From positions 1-64,000 of IMG/VR virus record IMGVR_UViG_3300032046_006283: 64,000 nt of DNA. One strand, 5' to 3'. Positions within the stretch are counted from its first letter, which is position 1; each line of letters starts with the position of its first letter. The notes beneath the pieces are model-generated. The model was given only the letters and a program-made list of their open reading frames with translations. It did not search any database and was not told the DNA's origin. Source of the DNA: a virus. Positions 1-7,850 of this stretch are shown here, in pieces. The position numbers and the translations under genes were made by a program.

Positions 1-462
1 TTATATTGTTTGTTCTCTTAATACTTTCAAATAATCTAATGCTTTTTCACTATTTTTAAAAACTATACTCGCAGCCTCTACCACAAAAGCATGATTATGA
101 ATATTTCCATCTTCCATAACTACTACAGAATACTTACCTAAAATACAAGCCATAGCAAGCTCCATTACACAACCGATAGAAGTTATTTTAGAGTCAGTTA
201 AATCTAAATAAAGAATATCACATTGTCTTATCATCCAACTATCTCTTGACAAAATAGCGTGATTCGTTGCTACTTCTTCTCTATAATTTGCTGGCTTAAA
301 TCTCTCCTTTACATCTGTTCTTAAACACTTCTTCCCAGTCATAGGATGCAAAACTTCATATCCATAACTTTCCAATTCCTTTTTTACTCCTTCATAATAA
401 CTAACTACCTCATCATAAGTCAATCCTGAAATTGGATGTGCACAATAAATTTTAAAAGGCAT
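1..462 (-). CDS. Nucleoside 2-deoxyribosyltransferase-like protein (first of two)
   Basis: A 153-residue protein of the nucleoside 2-deoxyribosyltransferase/DUF4406 fold. The N-terminal strand reads YCAHPISGLTYDEV. A later segment, GCVMELAMACILGK, occupies the place where the family carries its catalytic Glu. Family members move deoxyribose between bases or hydrolyse (deoxy)nucleotides, so a role in nucleotide salvage or in making an unusual DNA base is an inference. The start at 462 follows a good AGGAGG. It lies just downstream of a second, diverged member of the same family, 9 bases away. The fold assignment is fairly secure; the substrate is unknown. Confidence 0.7.
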   Translation of the reverse strand: MPFKIYCAHPISGLTYDEVVSYYEGVKKELESYGYEVLHPMTGKKCLRTDVKERFKPANYREEVATNHAILSRDSWMIRQCDILYLDLTDSKITSIGCVMELAMACILGKYSVVVMEDGNIHNHAFVVEAASIVFKNSEKALDYLKVLREQTI

Positions 463-471
463 AATTCCTCC

Positions 472-951
472 TTACAATAAAACACCTTTTATTAAAGTTA
501 TAGCTTCTTCCATTGTATCTGTTAAAGCAATACAAAAAGAATTTATCCAAGGAGATCTGTTTTTAGAATCTCCAAAAACAAAAACAGGCCTTTTCAAAAC
601 ATAAGAAGTATAAAAAATTTCCATAGATGTTCCAAAATAAGGCCTTTGTACATTTTTTGGTAAATAAACTAAAATTCCATCACTACTTTTTATTTCTTTT
701 AAATCTTTCCACACAATATAATTACACGCCCATGGAGGATAGCTTTCAATTGAAGATTCTTTTTTAGGTATTCCTTTACCTTCCCACAAAAGTTTTATAA
801 TCATATTTTCTTTATCAAGAGGATTTATTGTTTCTATTTCTGGTTTTAACAATTCAGTAGCTTTTGATCTCCAAGCATTAGCATCAGCATAACTTAACCC
901 TTGAATACCTCCTGCTAAATATATTTTTGGCTTTTTTAATTTTGTACTCAT
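472..951 (-). CDS. Nucleoside 2-deoxyribosyltransferase-like protein (second of two)
   Basis: A 159-residue protein with the same fold as its downstream neighbour, recognisable from KIYLAGGIQGLSYADANAWR near the N terminus and GTSMEIFYTSYVLKRPVFVF near the C terminus (the ELG/GK-type substrate loop). The two proteins share little sequence beyond these motifs, so this is an old duplication or two independent acquisitions. The likely role is hydrolysis or transfer of a deoxyribosyl group on a nucleotide. The specific substrate cannot be read from the sequence. Confidence 0.65.
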   Translation of the reverse strand: MSTKLKKPKIYLAGGIQGLSYADANAWRSKATELLKPEIETINPLDKENMIIKLLWEGKGIPKKESSIESYPPWACNYIVWKDLKEIKSSDGILVYLPKNVQRPYFGTSMEIFYTSYVLKRPVFVFGDSKNRSPWINSFCIALTDTMEEAITLIKGVLL

Positions 952-966
952 TAAAATACTCCTACT

Positions 967-1671
967 TTAAAAACTCCTTAATAAATAAATACCGTATGAG
1001 TCTTGATACAAATACACCCCACCACAATATCTTCCTAAACCTAATCCTCCCATCAAACCAGGACCGAATTTTTTAGAATATCCCCCACCTAAATCGAACC
1101 TAAAAGTTTTAAAAATAGATTTCTTTTCTTTCGCTTTATAAAACTTTACATCTGAAACTTTTAGTGTAGAATCTTGAGTATCTACATACACTCTATTTAT
1201 ATCACCAAACTTAGTCTGTGTATAGTAAACGGCAAGTAAAATAGGATCTCTAACAATAGTTAAACCCCATTTTCCAGAAGGATACAAAGCATAACCATTA
1301 ATATTATAAGGTTTGCGATATGCATTCATTATAATCCGTCCAGTATTCCCAGTATCTGGTATCACTGTTCCTTGCTGTAAAACAAAAATTATAGAGTCTT
1401 GCATTAAAGTTAATTTAGTTAAACTTTGAATTTTTTCATCTCGTACTTTTAATAATACTTTTAAGTCTTTATTTTCTGCAGCAATAGAATTTTTTTCTTC
1501 TGCAAGTTTAGAATAAAGAGTTGAATCTTCTACTATAAGACGATTTTGTCTTTGAATTTCATCTCTTAAAGATTGTTCTGTTTTTCTATGTTGGTAATTA
1601 GTATATGCAATGATACCCGCAAATAATACAACCATAGATAGAAAAATTATAACAAAAGTTTTAAAAGTCAT
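967..1671 (-). CDS. Membrane-anchored coiled-coil protein, function unknown
   Basis: A 234-residue protein with one N-terminal hydrophobic segment (about residues 5-23), then a charged coiled coil (about 30-95). The C-terminal half is rich in aromatics and Gly and ends in a Gly-rich beta-like stretch (LGGGYSKKFGPGLMGGLGLG). The architecture (inner-membrane anchor, periplasmic coiled coil) resembles i-spanins and other phage envelope proteins, and the gene is in the same block as the amidase endolysin. No family is recognised, so a lysis role is only a possibility. Confidence 0.6.
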   Translation of the reverse strand: MTFKTFVIIFLSMVVLFAGIIAYTNYQHRKTEQSLRDEIQRQNRLIVEDSTLYSKLAEEKNSIAAENKDLKVLLKVRDEKIQSLTKLTLMQDSIIFVLQQGTVIPDTGNTGRIIMNAYRKPYNINGYALYPSGKWGLTIVRDPILLAVYYTQTKFGDINRVYVDTQDSTLKVSDVKFYKAKEKKSIFKTFRFDLGGGYSKKFGPGLMGGLGLGRYCGGVYLYQDSYGIYLLRSF

Positions 1672-1683
1672 TTTTTTTCTCCT

Positions 1684-1812
1684 TTATTTGATAAAATGTA
1701 TAAGAGCAATCAGAAGGCAAACCATAAAAGTAATGTCTCTAATTGCTTCTGGCCATTTCATATTCTGATCCTCACTTAACGTCATTTTATTGAGATCTAA
1801 ATTCTCTTTCAT
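1684..1812 (-). CDS. Small single-pass membrane protein (42 aa)
   Basis: This short ORF has an AGGAGG about 6 bases before its ATG and ends 12 bases before the next gene starts. The product has a hydrophilic N-terminal half and a hydrophobic C-terminal helix (about residues 27-41, ITFMVCLLIALIHFI). Small membrane proteins of this sort next to endolysin genes can be holin or spanin partners, but nothing in the sequence proves that here. Confidence 0.55.
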   Translation of the reverse strand: MKENLDLNKMTLSEDQNMKWPEAIRDITFMVCLLIALIHFIK

Positions 1813-1830
1813 TTTTCCTCCTATTCTTTT

Positions 1831-2052
1831 TTAATCTTTAATTCTTTTATAACATCTAAAACAAACTTTTTCCGGCGGGTAATCATCAGTTAAGAAAGTC
1901 TTTCTACTATGTCCAAAAATTGCACAAATAAATTTACCAAAAGTATCTTGTAAAACAAATTGCCTTGCCCATTCATACCCAAGAAGCCCACCCTCAAAGA
2001 AATTTTCTCTTCCGATCTTAGTGAATAAATTAAATCCTTGTCTATTATCCAT
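1831..2052 (-). CDS. Small protein with C-terminal CxxC, unknown function
   Basis: A 73-residue protein. The only distinctive feature is a C-terminal CFRC pair after a His-containing segment (FGHSRKT), which could form a small metal site. It is part of a close-packed run of short ORFs with good ribosome binding sites. No family recognised. Confidence 0.5.
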   Translation of the reverse strand: MDNRQGFNLFTKIGRENFFEGGLLGYEWARQFVLQDTFGKFICAIFGHSRKTFLTDDYPPEKVCFRCYKRIKD

Positions 2053-2067
2053 TTTTAGTTTTTCCTC

Positions 2068-2331
2068 CTAATCTTCTTCAACAACCTTTTTTCGAAGATT
2101 TTCTATTTGTTGAATTTTTTGAGCTTTATTCATAATTAATGTATAATCTAAACATTCCTCGAATGTAAATGCTTCTCCATTTCTATGATGTCCAGTATCA
2201 CACCAAGAACAAACATTAGTTCCTCCCATAGAAGCTTCAATTACTGGAAGACTACATATAATACAAGGTGCATTTTCATCATATTGAACTTCTATTTCAC
2301 CATCAGCTGTTTTATATTTTACAATTTTCAT
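2068..2331 (-). CDS. Small zinc-ribbon-like protein (87 aa)
   Basis: It contains two Cys pairs, CIIC and CSWC, and a nearby HH, consistent with a single zinc-binding knuckle, followed by a charged helical C terminus. Its first codon overlaps the stop of the upstream GDP-mannose dehydratase gene (ATGA-type overlap), so the two are probably translationally coupled. Function unknown. Confidence 0.55.
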   Translation of the reverse strand: MKIVKYKTADGEIEVQYDENAPCIICSLPVIEASMGGTNVCSWCDTGHHRNGEAFTFEECLDYTLIMNKAQKIQQIENLRKKVVEED

Positions 2332-3314
2332 TTTTTCTCCTTTCTAAGCCTTTCTAAATCTGATTCTACCATCATTTTCACTAATTCTTCAAATTTTACT
2401 TTTGGTTCCCAACCTAATTCTCTTTTAGCTTTACTATAATCTCCTTGAAGAACATTAACTTCAGCTGGACGATACAATGTCTTATCTAAAGATACATATT
2501 TTTTCCAATCTAAACCAACATAGTCAAAAGCTAATTCTACAAATTCTCTAATAGTATGTGTTTCTCCAGTAGCAATAACATAATCTTTAGGCTCCTTTTG
2601 TTGTAGCATCAACCACATAGCTTCTACATAATCTTTAGCATAACCCCAATCTCTTTTAGCATTCAAATTACCTAAAAATAATTTTTTAGATAATCCTAAT
2701 TTAATTTCTGCAACTCCTACAGATATTTTTCGACTTACAAATTCAAACCCCCTTCTTGGAGACTCATGATTAAATAATATTCCACTACAGGCAAACATTC
2801 CATAAGCTTCTCTATAGTTTCTCGTTAGGTCAAACCCTGCAACCTTAGAGATTCCATACGAAGATCTTGGATGAAAAGGCGTATTTTCATTTTGAGGAAC
2901 TTCTTCTGCCTCTCCAAACATTTCACTAGATCCCGCGAAATAAAACTTACACTTTGGAGCTCTTTCTTTTAAAGATGATAAAACTGAGTGCACTCCATTA
3001 ATATTTGTGTTAAGTGTAGAAAATTCATCTTCAAAAGAATAACTCACGAAACTTTGAGCAGCTAAATTATAGCACTCATTAGGTTTTACTTTCTCAACTA
3101 CACTAAATATGCTGGCATAACTCTCTAAAGAAGCGGGATGAAGAGTAATTTTGTTTAAAAGATGTCGAATACGATATAATCTATGTGCAGGATCTTCAAG
3201 AGCTACCCGGCGCACTATTCCATGGCATTCATAACCTTTTTCTAAAAGAAGTTCTAAAAGATAACTCCCGTCTTGGCCCGTGCATCCAGTGCAGAGGGCT
3301 ACTTTCTTATTCAT
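2328..3314 (-). CDS. gmd: GDP-mannose 4,6-dehydratase
   Basis: A 328-residue short-chain dehydrogenase that converts GDP-D-mannose to GDP-4-keto-6-deoxy-D-mannose, the precursor of GDP-fucose, rhamnose and related sugars. The Rossmann motif GCTGQDG is at residues 10-16. The catalytic set is visible as SSEMFG (about 129-134) and YGISK (153-157). The full length matches the family. It has no visible partner (fucose synthase, reductase or glycosyltransferase) in this window, so it may feed a host pathway to alter surface glycans or supply a sugar to a virion or DNA-modifying enzyme outside the window. Confidence 0.93.
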   Translation of the reverse strand: MNKKVALCTGCTGQDGSYLLELLLEKGYECHGIVRRVALEDPAHRLYRIRHLLNKITLHPASLESYASIFSVVEKVKPNECYNLAAQSFVSYSFEDEFSTLNTNINGVHSVLSSLKERAPKCKFYFAGSSEMFGEAEEVPQNENTPFHPRSSYGISKVAGFDLTRNYREAYGMFACSGILFNHESPRRGFEFVSRKISVGVAEIKLGLSKKLFLGNLNAKRDWGYAKDYVEAMWLMLQQKEPKDYVIATGETHTIREFVELAFDYVGLDWKKYVSLDKTLYRPAEVNVLQGDYSKAKRELGWEPKVKFEELVKMMVESDLERLRKEKK

Positions 3315-3323
3315 ATATTACCT

Positions 3324-3989
3324 CTAATTTATCTTCAATTTATCTTCAATTTCTTTTAAATTTTTTATAACAACTAATTTTAAATTTTTATAACCATATT
3401 CATTTAATAGTTTTCTTCTATCCTTATAATATTGTTTAAAAGATCTTTTTTCTAACCACCAACTACAAGGATGATATTCTAAAACTATTTTGTTATTTAA
3501 AAGAAAATCAAATCTTCCTAAGAAATTATGAATAACTTTATAACCTACCTTTATTAGGTAAATATAACAATTTCTTTCAGACAAAGAAGGAAAAAATTCA
3601 TTGTTGTAATGACATTTTTTACCATGACAATTTTTTAACACTTTTTGAATAATTTCTGGAGTATTATTCGTTTTAGTCATTTTTTCTCTCAATTTAGAAT
3701 CTTTCCAAGCTTTCTTTATTAAATTACTTAACTTGTTTAATACTTTAGGATCTTTCATTAATTCTTTCTGAGTTCTTAAATCATACCCATTTCGTTTAAT
3801 AATATTTCTTATAGTTTGAGGAGTACACCTATTTATTTTAGCTAATTCTAAAGTGCTTAATTTATTCTCAACATATTGTTTACAAATTTGTTGTTCTTTG
3901 ACATTTCTAAACATTTTAAGAGAATTTCTTACTTTTCTTTTATGTTCTTCTGTTTGTTTATATCCTTTTTTAGGACCTTTTTTTGACAT
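3324..3989 (-). CDS. Putative homing endonuclease: HTH plus PD-(D/E)xK-like domain
   Basis: The open frame reaches 4070, but the start chosen is the ATG at 3989, just after the amidase stop, which gives 221 residues. The N-terminal half has a helix-turn-helix that begins EQQICKQYVENKLSTLELAK and is shared with three other genes in this window. The C-terminal half has RFDFLLNNKIVLEYHP, which resembles the core of Vsr-like nucleases. The other family members carry a clearer EDxHD nuclease domain; this copy is more divergent. It sits between the amidase and gmd genes as a free-standing mobile gene would. Confidence 0.6.
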   Translation of the reverse strand: MSKKGPKKGYKQTEEHKRKVRNSLKMFRNVKEQQICKQYVENKLSTLELAKINRCTPQTIRNIIKRNGYDLRTQKELMKDPKVLNKLSNLIKKAWKDSKLREKMTKTNNTPEIIQKVLKNCHGKKCHYNNEFFPSLSERNCYIYLIKVGYKVIHNFLGRFDFLLNNKIVLEYHPCSWWLEKRSFKQYYKDRRKLLNEYGYKNLKLVVIKNLKEIEDKLKIN

Positions 3990-3993
3990 TTTT

Positions 3994-4623
3994 TTATTTT
4001 TTAAAAGATTGCAACCAATCATATATTTCCCGCCCTGGGCACTCCGTACTACAAACATCCCGGTGCCCAAAAACGTTTTGTTTTGTTAATCCAAATGTTG
4101 CAATTAAATATTTTAATAAAATATCCAAAGAAGCTAATTGTCTTTCATCTACTGCTTGGTCATTTAGACCACCTAGTAAACACACACCAAGGCCAATAAT
4201 ATTCGATCCTTTAGCGTGCCACGTAATATCTGTAAATTCATTTGTTTGGTATACATTTCCTACTTTATCCATTATCAGAGAATAACAGATCCCTGGACAT
4301 CCTTGAGGTGAGATGTGATTTGGAGAAGTATGGTATTTTGCAATTTGTTCTATATCTTTAAATCCATTTTCTGTTGCAGTAGTTGCAGAATGATGCACAA
4401 TTATTTTCTTTATATTTTGTATTTTTCTTTGACTCCATTTACGCGTTGGATGATGAGGAAGTTTATTTATAATGTTTTCAATAGAAGGTCTAATATAAAT
4501 AGTAGGTTGTTCATTTGAAGATTCATTAGAAGGTTTTGGAGAATTATTTTCATTAGATGTAGTTTCTTGATTTTTCGGATTCTTTTTAAGTAATGCAAAA
4601 AACAAATTAATAAAATTTATCAT
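3994..4623 (-). CDS. N-acetylmuramoyl-L-alanine amidase (endolysin)
   Basis: A 209-residue Amidase_2/PGRP-type zinc amidase that cuts the MurNAc-L-Ala bond of peptidoglycan. The catalytic domain runs from about residue 72 to 200. Zinc ligands are predicted at H77 (IVHHSAT), H187 (FGHRDV) and C195 (TECPG). The first 70 residues are a short hydrophobic start followed by a Ser/Asn/Pro-rich linker, with no recognised cell-wall binding domain. Its role is most likely host lysis, though a virion-associated lysin is possible. Confidence 0.9.
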   Translation of the reverse strand: MINFINLFFALLKKNPKNQETTSNENNSPKPSNESSNEQPTIYIRPSIENIINKLPHHPTRKWSQRKIQNIKKIIVHHSATTATENGFKDIEQIAKYHTSPNHISPQGCPGICYSLIMDKVGNVYQTNEFTDITWHAKGSNIIGLGVCLLGGLNDQAVDERQLASLDILLKYLIATFGLTKQNVFGHRDVCSTECPGREIYDWLQSFKK

Positions 4624-4656
4624 TTTTTATATTTAACTCCATCAATTGTTTTTGAT

Positions 4657-5103
4657 TTATGAAAAGTCCCATCTTTTCTTTATATATATTTTTCTTAATA
4701 TAAAAGGGCTGCAATTACATTTTTTAGTAGGAATCCAAAAACGTCCACACTTTTTACAACGCAACTTACTTTCTATCATTGTAGGAGCACTGCTCATAAT
4801 TATATTAATAGGAGTAATTGTACCTAATTTTTCATCTATAAGCTCAGTTTTATAATAAATAACATTCATTTGTATTTTCATATTTCTCTTTTTAAGCAAC
4901 CATTGTCCTAATTTACCATTCTTTTGAAAATATTGTTCATGTTTCCTAAACTTTGTATTTTCAGGAAAAGTAAAAACAAATTTCAAATAATTATTACTTT
5001 CTTCTCCAACAAAATGCACATATACAGGTACTAAACATTCAGCATAAAATGGAGCTTTACATATTTTTTCTTCTTTTGCTTTTCTTTTTAAAAAATTAAA
5101 CAT
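4657..5103 (-). CDS. Unknown protein with C-terminal zinc ribbon
   Basis: The frame opens at 5127, but the ATG at 5103 has the better ribosome site (GGAG) and overlaps the stop of the upstream gene, so I start there (148 residues). The C-terminal end has CKKCGRFWIPTKKCNC, a four-Cys zinc knuckle. The rest is a predicted mixed alpha/beta region with no recognised family. Confidence 0.55.
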   Translation of the reverse strand: MFNFLKRKAKEEKICKAPFYAECLVPVYVHFVGEESNNYLKFVFTFPENTKFRKHEQYFQKNGKLGQWLLKKRNMKIQMNVIYYKTELIDEKLGTITPINIIMSSAPTMIESKLRCKKCGRFWIPTKKCNCSPFILRKIYIKKRWDFS

Positions 5104-5765
5104 TATTGCTCCTTTTCTCTTTTCCAATTATAATCTTTCCATCCCCCATATCTAACTCTATCCTTCAAGCAACTTCCTACTAAAACGCCAACAGCTTCAG
5201 GAATAGATTTACATTGTCCTGTAGTTATTCCAAAAGTAGCATCATCACCACAATCCCAACTATTTTCTCCTTTTCCTGCATGCGGTATACCTTCTGGAAT
5301 TTTAATCTCACATCGTCTTATTACTTTTCTAAACCATCGTGGATATTTCCATGTCCAATCAGCTAAAATAGCTTTTGCTGAATACACTTTCTCTGACATT
5401 GGAATAAGTATATCCCGTTCTTCAATAACCCTTTTAGTTACTTTAGCTTTACCTTTCAAAGTTCCTAATATAGGAAAATACCAATTCAAATCTCCTCGTT
5501 TCCAACCCATTGTATCAGAAAACAAGTTAACGCTTATTGAACCACCATTGTTAAACCATATTGTCAAATCAAGAGCCTTATCATAAAAATTATGTTTATA
5601 AAGTAATGAGCTAATAGCCAGGAAATCAAAAGATAAATAAAATTGAACAAAGAAGCCTAAACTAAATGTTATATGTTCACCAAAAGATAAACCTATTTGA
5701 GCCATTGGTAAAAAAGAAACTTCTACTATTATACTATTTTTGTTAAAATATATGAATTTTCTCAC
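5103..5765 (-). CDS. Conserved-looking phage protein of unknown function
   Basis: A 220-residue protein rich in Trp, Gly and aromatics. Notable segments are FSLGFFVQFYLSFDFLAISS (hydrophobic, beta-like) near residue 35-55 and a C-terminal half with GENSWDCGDDATFG. No catalytic motif is evident. It is coupled to the downstream zinc-ribbon gene through a TAATG overlap. Confidence 0.5.
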   Translation of the reverse strand: MRKFIYFNKNSIIVEVSFLPMAQIGLSFGEHITFSLGFFVQFYLSFDFLAISSLLYKHNFYDKALDLTIWFNNGGSISVNLFSDTMGWKRGDLNWYFPILGTLKGKAKVTKRVIEERDILIPMSEKVYSAKAILADWTWKYPRWFRKVIRRCEIKIPEGIPHAGKGENSWDCGDDATFGITTGQCKSIPEAVGVLVGSCLKDRVRYGGWKDYNWKREKEQ

Positions 5766-5790
5766 TTATTTTTTGTATCTCCTTTCTATT

Positions 5791-6066
5791 TTACTTTTCA
5801 GTTTTTTCTATTTTCTTAACTTCCTCTTCATAAGCGTCTAAAACGGTATCTTCTAAATCTTGCCTCATAGTTGAATTAATAGGATGACAAATATCCCTGA
5901 ACTTTTCATCTTTTCCTTTCTTATTTGGCATAGCAACAAAAAATCCTTGTTCGCCATCAATAACTTTCATTCCATGAACTACAAAGCAATCATCAAAAGT
6001 AATGTCTATAAATGCTTTGAGCCTATCCTTGTCTTTCAAAGTAACTCGCACATTGGTGATCTTCAT
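5791..6066 (-). CDS. spoVG: SpoVG-family regulator
   Basis: A 91-residue full-length homologue of bacterial SpoVG, a small nucleic-acid-binding regulator known from Bacillus, Staphylococcus and Borrelia. The family signature is clear: MKITNVRVTLKDKDRLKAF at the N terminus, FVVHGMKVIDGEQGFFVAMP in the centre, then FRDICHPINSTMR. It has its own predicted promoter and about 50 bases of leader, unlike most neighbours, so it may be separately controlled. On a phage it could reprogramme host transcription or mRNA; that is inference. Confidence 0.93.
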   Translation of the reverse strand: MKITNVRVTLKDKDRLKAFIDITFDDCFVVHGMKVIDGEQGFFVAMPNKKGKDEKFRDICHPINSTMRQDLEDTVLDAYEEEVKKIEKTEK

Positions 6067-6113
6067 TGTAAACTACTCCTTTTTAAAAGTTTAAAGTTGT
6101 TTTTGTTAACACT

Positions 6114-6125
6114 ATAATATACAAA
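6114..6125 (-). promoter_or_regulatory. Predicted promoter of spoVG
   Basis: On the minus strand the sequence reads TTTGTATATTAT, with a -10-like TATTAT at 6114-6119, about 50 bases ahead of spoVG. It matches a TTTGTR-TATWWT box found before several other genes in this window. No good -35 is visible. Confidence 0.4.
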
Positions 6126-6144
6126 TCTTTCTAAATATTTGTAA

Positions 6145-6402
6145 TCAATTTTTTCGCTTTTTTATACATCCTATAATTTTTGAAATTATTGCACATAAAG
6201 TAGCGGCAACCCATACACTATTAAACATCCAAATAGACCAAGTACCAGTGTGTATACCTACTAAAATAAAAGAAAGTCCTCCTATTAATTGCAGCCATAA
6301 ATAAATCCAGTTTTTAGCTTTAAATATTCCTAATAATAATAATATATAGGCAACAAATAAAGAAACAAATGCACTCCATTGACAGATACTACTTAAATTC
6401 AT
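6145..6402 (-). CDS. Small membrane protein with about three helices (85 aa)
   Basis: Hydrophobic segments at about residues 9-28, 32-50 and 53-75, with a short basic tail (KKRKN). Its start overlaps the stop of the upstream 56-residue membrane gene. The repeated Trp-rich helices and length are compatible with a SemiSWEET/PQ-loop-like or holin-like protein, but no motif settles it. Confidence 0.55.
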   Translation of the reverse strand: MNLSSICQWSAFVSLFVAYILLLLGIFKAKNWIYLWLQLIGGLSFILVGIHTGTWSIWMFNSVWVAATLCAIISKIIGCIKKRKN

Positions 6403-6569
6403 TTTATCCTATCCTTTTTCTCCAAATCCTCCAATCTATCAAGTATTGCTGAACCAAAAAACATCACTCCCCCCATGACCATGTGAATTTCATCATTCCT
6501 AATCAATGCTGTCATAAATATCAAAAATCCCAATAACACTACTATCTTCCATATATGTATTCTTTTCAT
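6399..6569 (-). CDS. Small membrane protein (56 aa)
   Basis: The ATG at 6569 follows a GGAGGG ribosome site and is preferred over an upstream in-frame start at 6590. The product has two short hydrophobic stretches and a charged C terminus (LEDLEKKDRIK). A holin role is possible given the lysis gene nearby, but unproven. Confidence 0.5.
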   Translation of the reverse strand: MKRIHIWKIVVLLGFLIFMTALIRNDEIHMVMGGVMFFGSAILDRLEDLEKKDRIK

Positions 6570-6590
6570 TTTTTCCCTCCAACCATACAA

Positions 6591-6626
6591 ACAAAAACCA
6601 CAACTATTGCATTGTGGTTATTTTTT
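6591..6626 (-). terminator. Rho-independent terminator (probably bidirectional)
   Basis: An 8-bp perfect stem, AACCACAA at 6596-6603 and TTGTGGTT at 6612-6619, closes an 8-base loop. It is followed on the minus strand by TTTTTGTTT and on the plus strand by ATTTTTT. It lies about 70 bases past the SppA-like gene and would end transcripts coming from it. Confidence 0.7.
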
Positions 6627-6693
6627 AAATCTATTTTCTTCACTTTAAACCTCACTTTACTTTACTAATTTTATTACTCAAAACTTTTTTATT

Positions 6694-7581
6694 TTAAAGC
6701 TTTAAAAAATAATACATTTCTAATCTTTGAAAAGTATGTGTCATTTTTATAGCTTTCGGAATTTTAAACTTAGCATTTGACCCATCAAGCGCTTTAAAAA
6801 AAGCATTAGGATAAAATGTTTGTAAATAAGAAATAACATCTTCATACCATGCTATATTATCTATCAAACCATAATTTAAAGCTTCTTCTGGAAACAACTC
6901 TCTCCCATCACAAAAATCTGTCATTTGTGCAAGTAATTGTTCTGCTGTAGGAGTATATCCAAAATATTTAGTTATTTGTGTAACTATAACTTTTCCACGA
7001 GTAGCTAAAATTTGATTTAAAAATTCTTTATAAAATATATCTATCTCATACTGAATTCTATCTTTTTGGCATTGTTCTAAAGGAACATATGGAAAACCAG
7101 CTGCTTTATTTTTTCCACTTGTAAATAAATTATATGTAACACCTGCTTTAGAAGCTGCTTTTGAAAAATCTACATAAACAGCAAATACACCAATTGATCC
7201 TGTCATTGCTGATGGAGCACATATAATTTTCTCTGCAATTGTAGAAATCCAATATGCTCCAGAATATATTCCATTATCTGTATAAACATAAAAAGCTTTT
7301 CTATATTTTTTCTTTAATTGTTCAATTCCATGGGCCACTAATTTAGTTTCTGTAACTGAACCTCCAGGAGAATTTATTACTGCAAGAACAGCACATCCAG
7401 GTTTAGCAAAAGCATCTTCTAATAAAGGAAGCCAATCTAATGACACTACATCATCAATAGATACAACAGTAATTGTACTAAAAGCAATAGTAGTAGTAGT
7501 TTCAGTATTTTCTTTTAATTGAACATTACAACTTACTAAAAATAAAAAAAGTAAACAAACAATACAAAGAACCTTTCTCAT
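6694..7581 (-). CDS. sppA: SppA-like serine protease (S49), lipoprotein
   Basis: Starting at the ATG at 7581 (GTG at 7587 is the alternative) gives 295 residues. The N terminus is a lipoprotein signal with lipobox LVSC (Cys18). The S49 protease core follows, with the NSPGG motif near residue 70, nucleophile Ser107 in YSGAYWIS, TGSIGVF near 127 and the general-base Lys159 in SGKNKAAG. Single-copy S49 domains in bacteria digest signal peptides; in phages S49-like enzymes can be prohead proteases, but those lack a lipobox. Here an extracytoplasmic, membrane-tethered protease is the best reading. Confidence 0.85.
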   Translation of the reverse strand: MRKVLCIVCLLFLFLVSCNVQLKENTETTTTIAFSTITVVSIDDVVSLDWLPLLEDAFAKPGCAVLAVINSPGGSVTETKLVAHGIEQLKKKYRKAFYVYTDNGIYSGAYWISTIAEKIICAPSAMTGSIGVFAVYVDFSKAASKAGVTYNLFTSGKNKAAGFPYVPLEQCQKDRIQYEIDIFYKEFLNQILATRGKVIVTQITKYFGYTPTAEQLLAQMTDFCDGRELFPEEALNYGLIDNIAWYEDVISYLQTFYPNAFFKALDGSNAKFKIPKAIKMTHTFQRLEMYYFLKL

Positions 7582-7598
7582 ATTCACCTTCCTTATCT

Positions 7599-7838
7599 TT
7601 ATAAGTATCTTAAAATATTTAATATACCTAAACCTATTAATATTCCAACAATAATATTAAAAATTGATCTAAAAATCTTATTACTTTTTAACTTAGAATA
7701 AAAAGCACACACTTCTTTATAAAGTTGTAAAGAACTAATTGATGCTGCACACACATATGTCCTAAAAATTATTCCTAACAAAAATCCTATTAAAAGTAGT
7801 ATTATTTGATACATTATAAAAGATATTTCTACAAACAT
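7599..7838 (-). CDS. Small membrane protein (79 aa)
   Basis: Two hydrophobic segments (about residues 5-28 and 58-78) separated by a Lys/Ser-containing loop. It lies between the lipoprotein protease and a trypsin-like protease gene, a small cluster of envelope-type genes. No family recognised. Confidence 0.5.
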   Translation of the reverse strand: MFVEISFIMYQIILLLIGFLLGIIFRTYVCAASISSLQLYKEVCAFYSKLKSNKIFRSIFNIIVGILIGLGILNILRYL

Positions 7839-7850
7839 TTAAAGCCTCCT

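Noticed and set aside
6694-7581. SppA-like gene as the prohead protease
   Set aside because: It carries a lipoprotein signal peptide and lies outside any portal/capsid context, which points to an envelope role.
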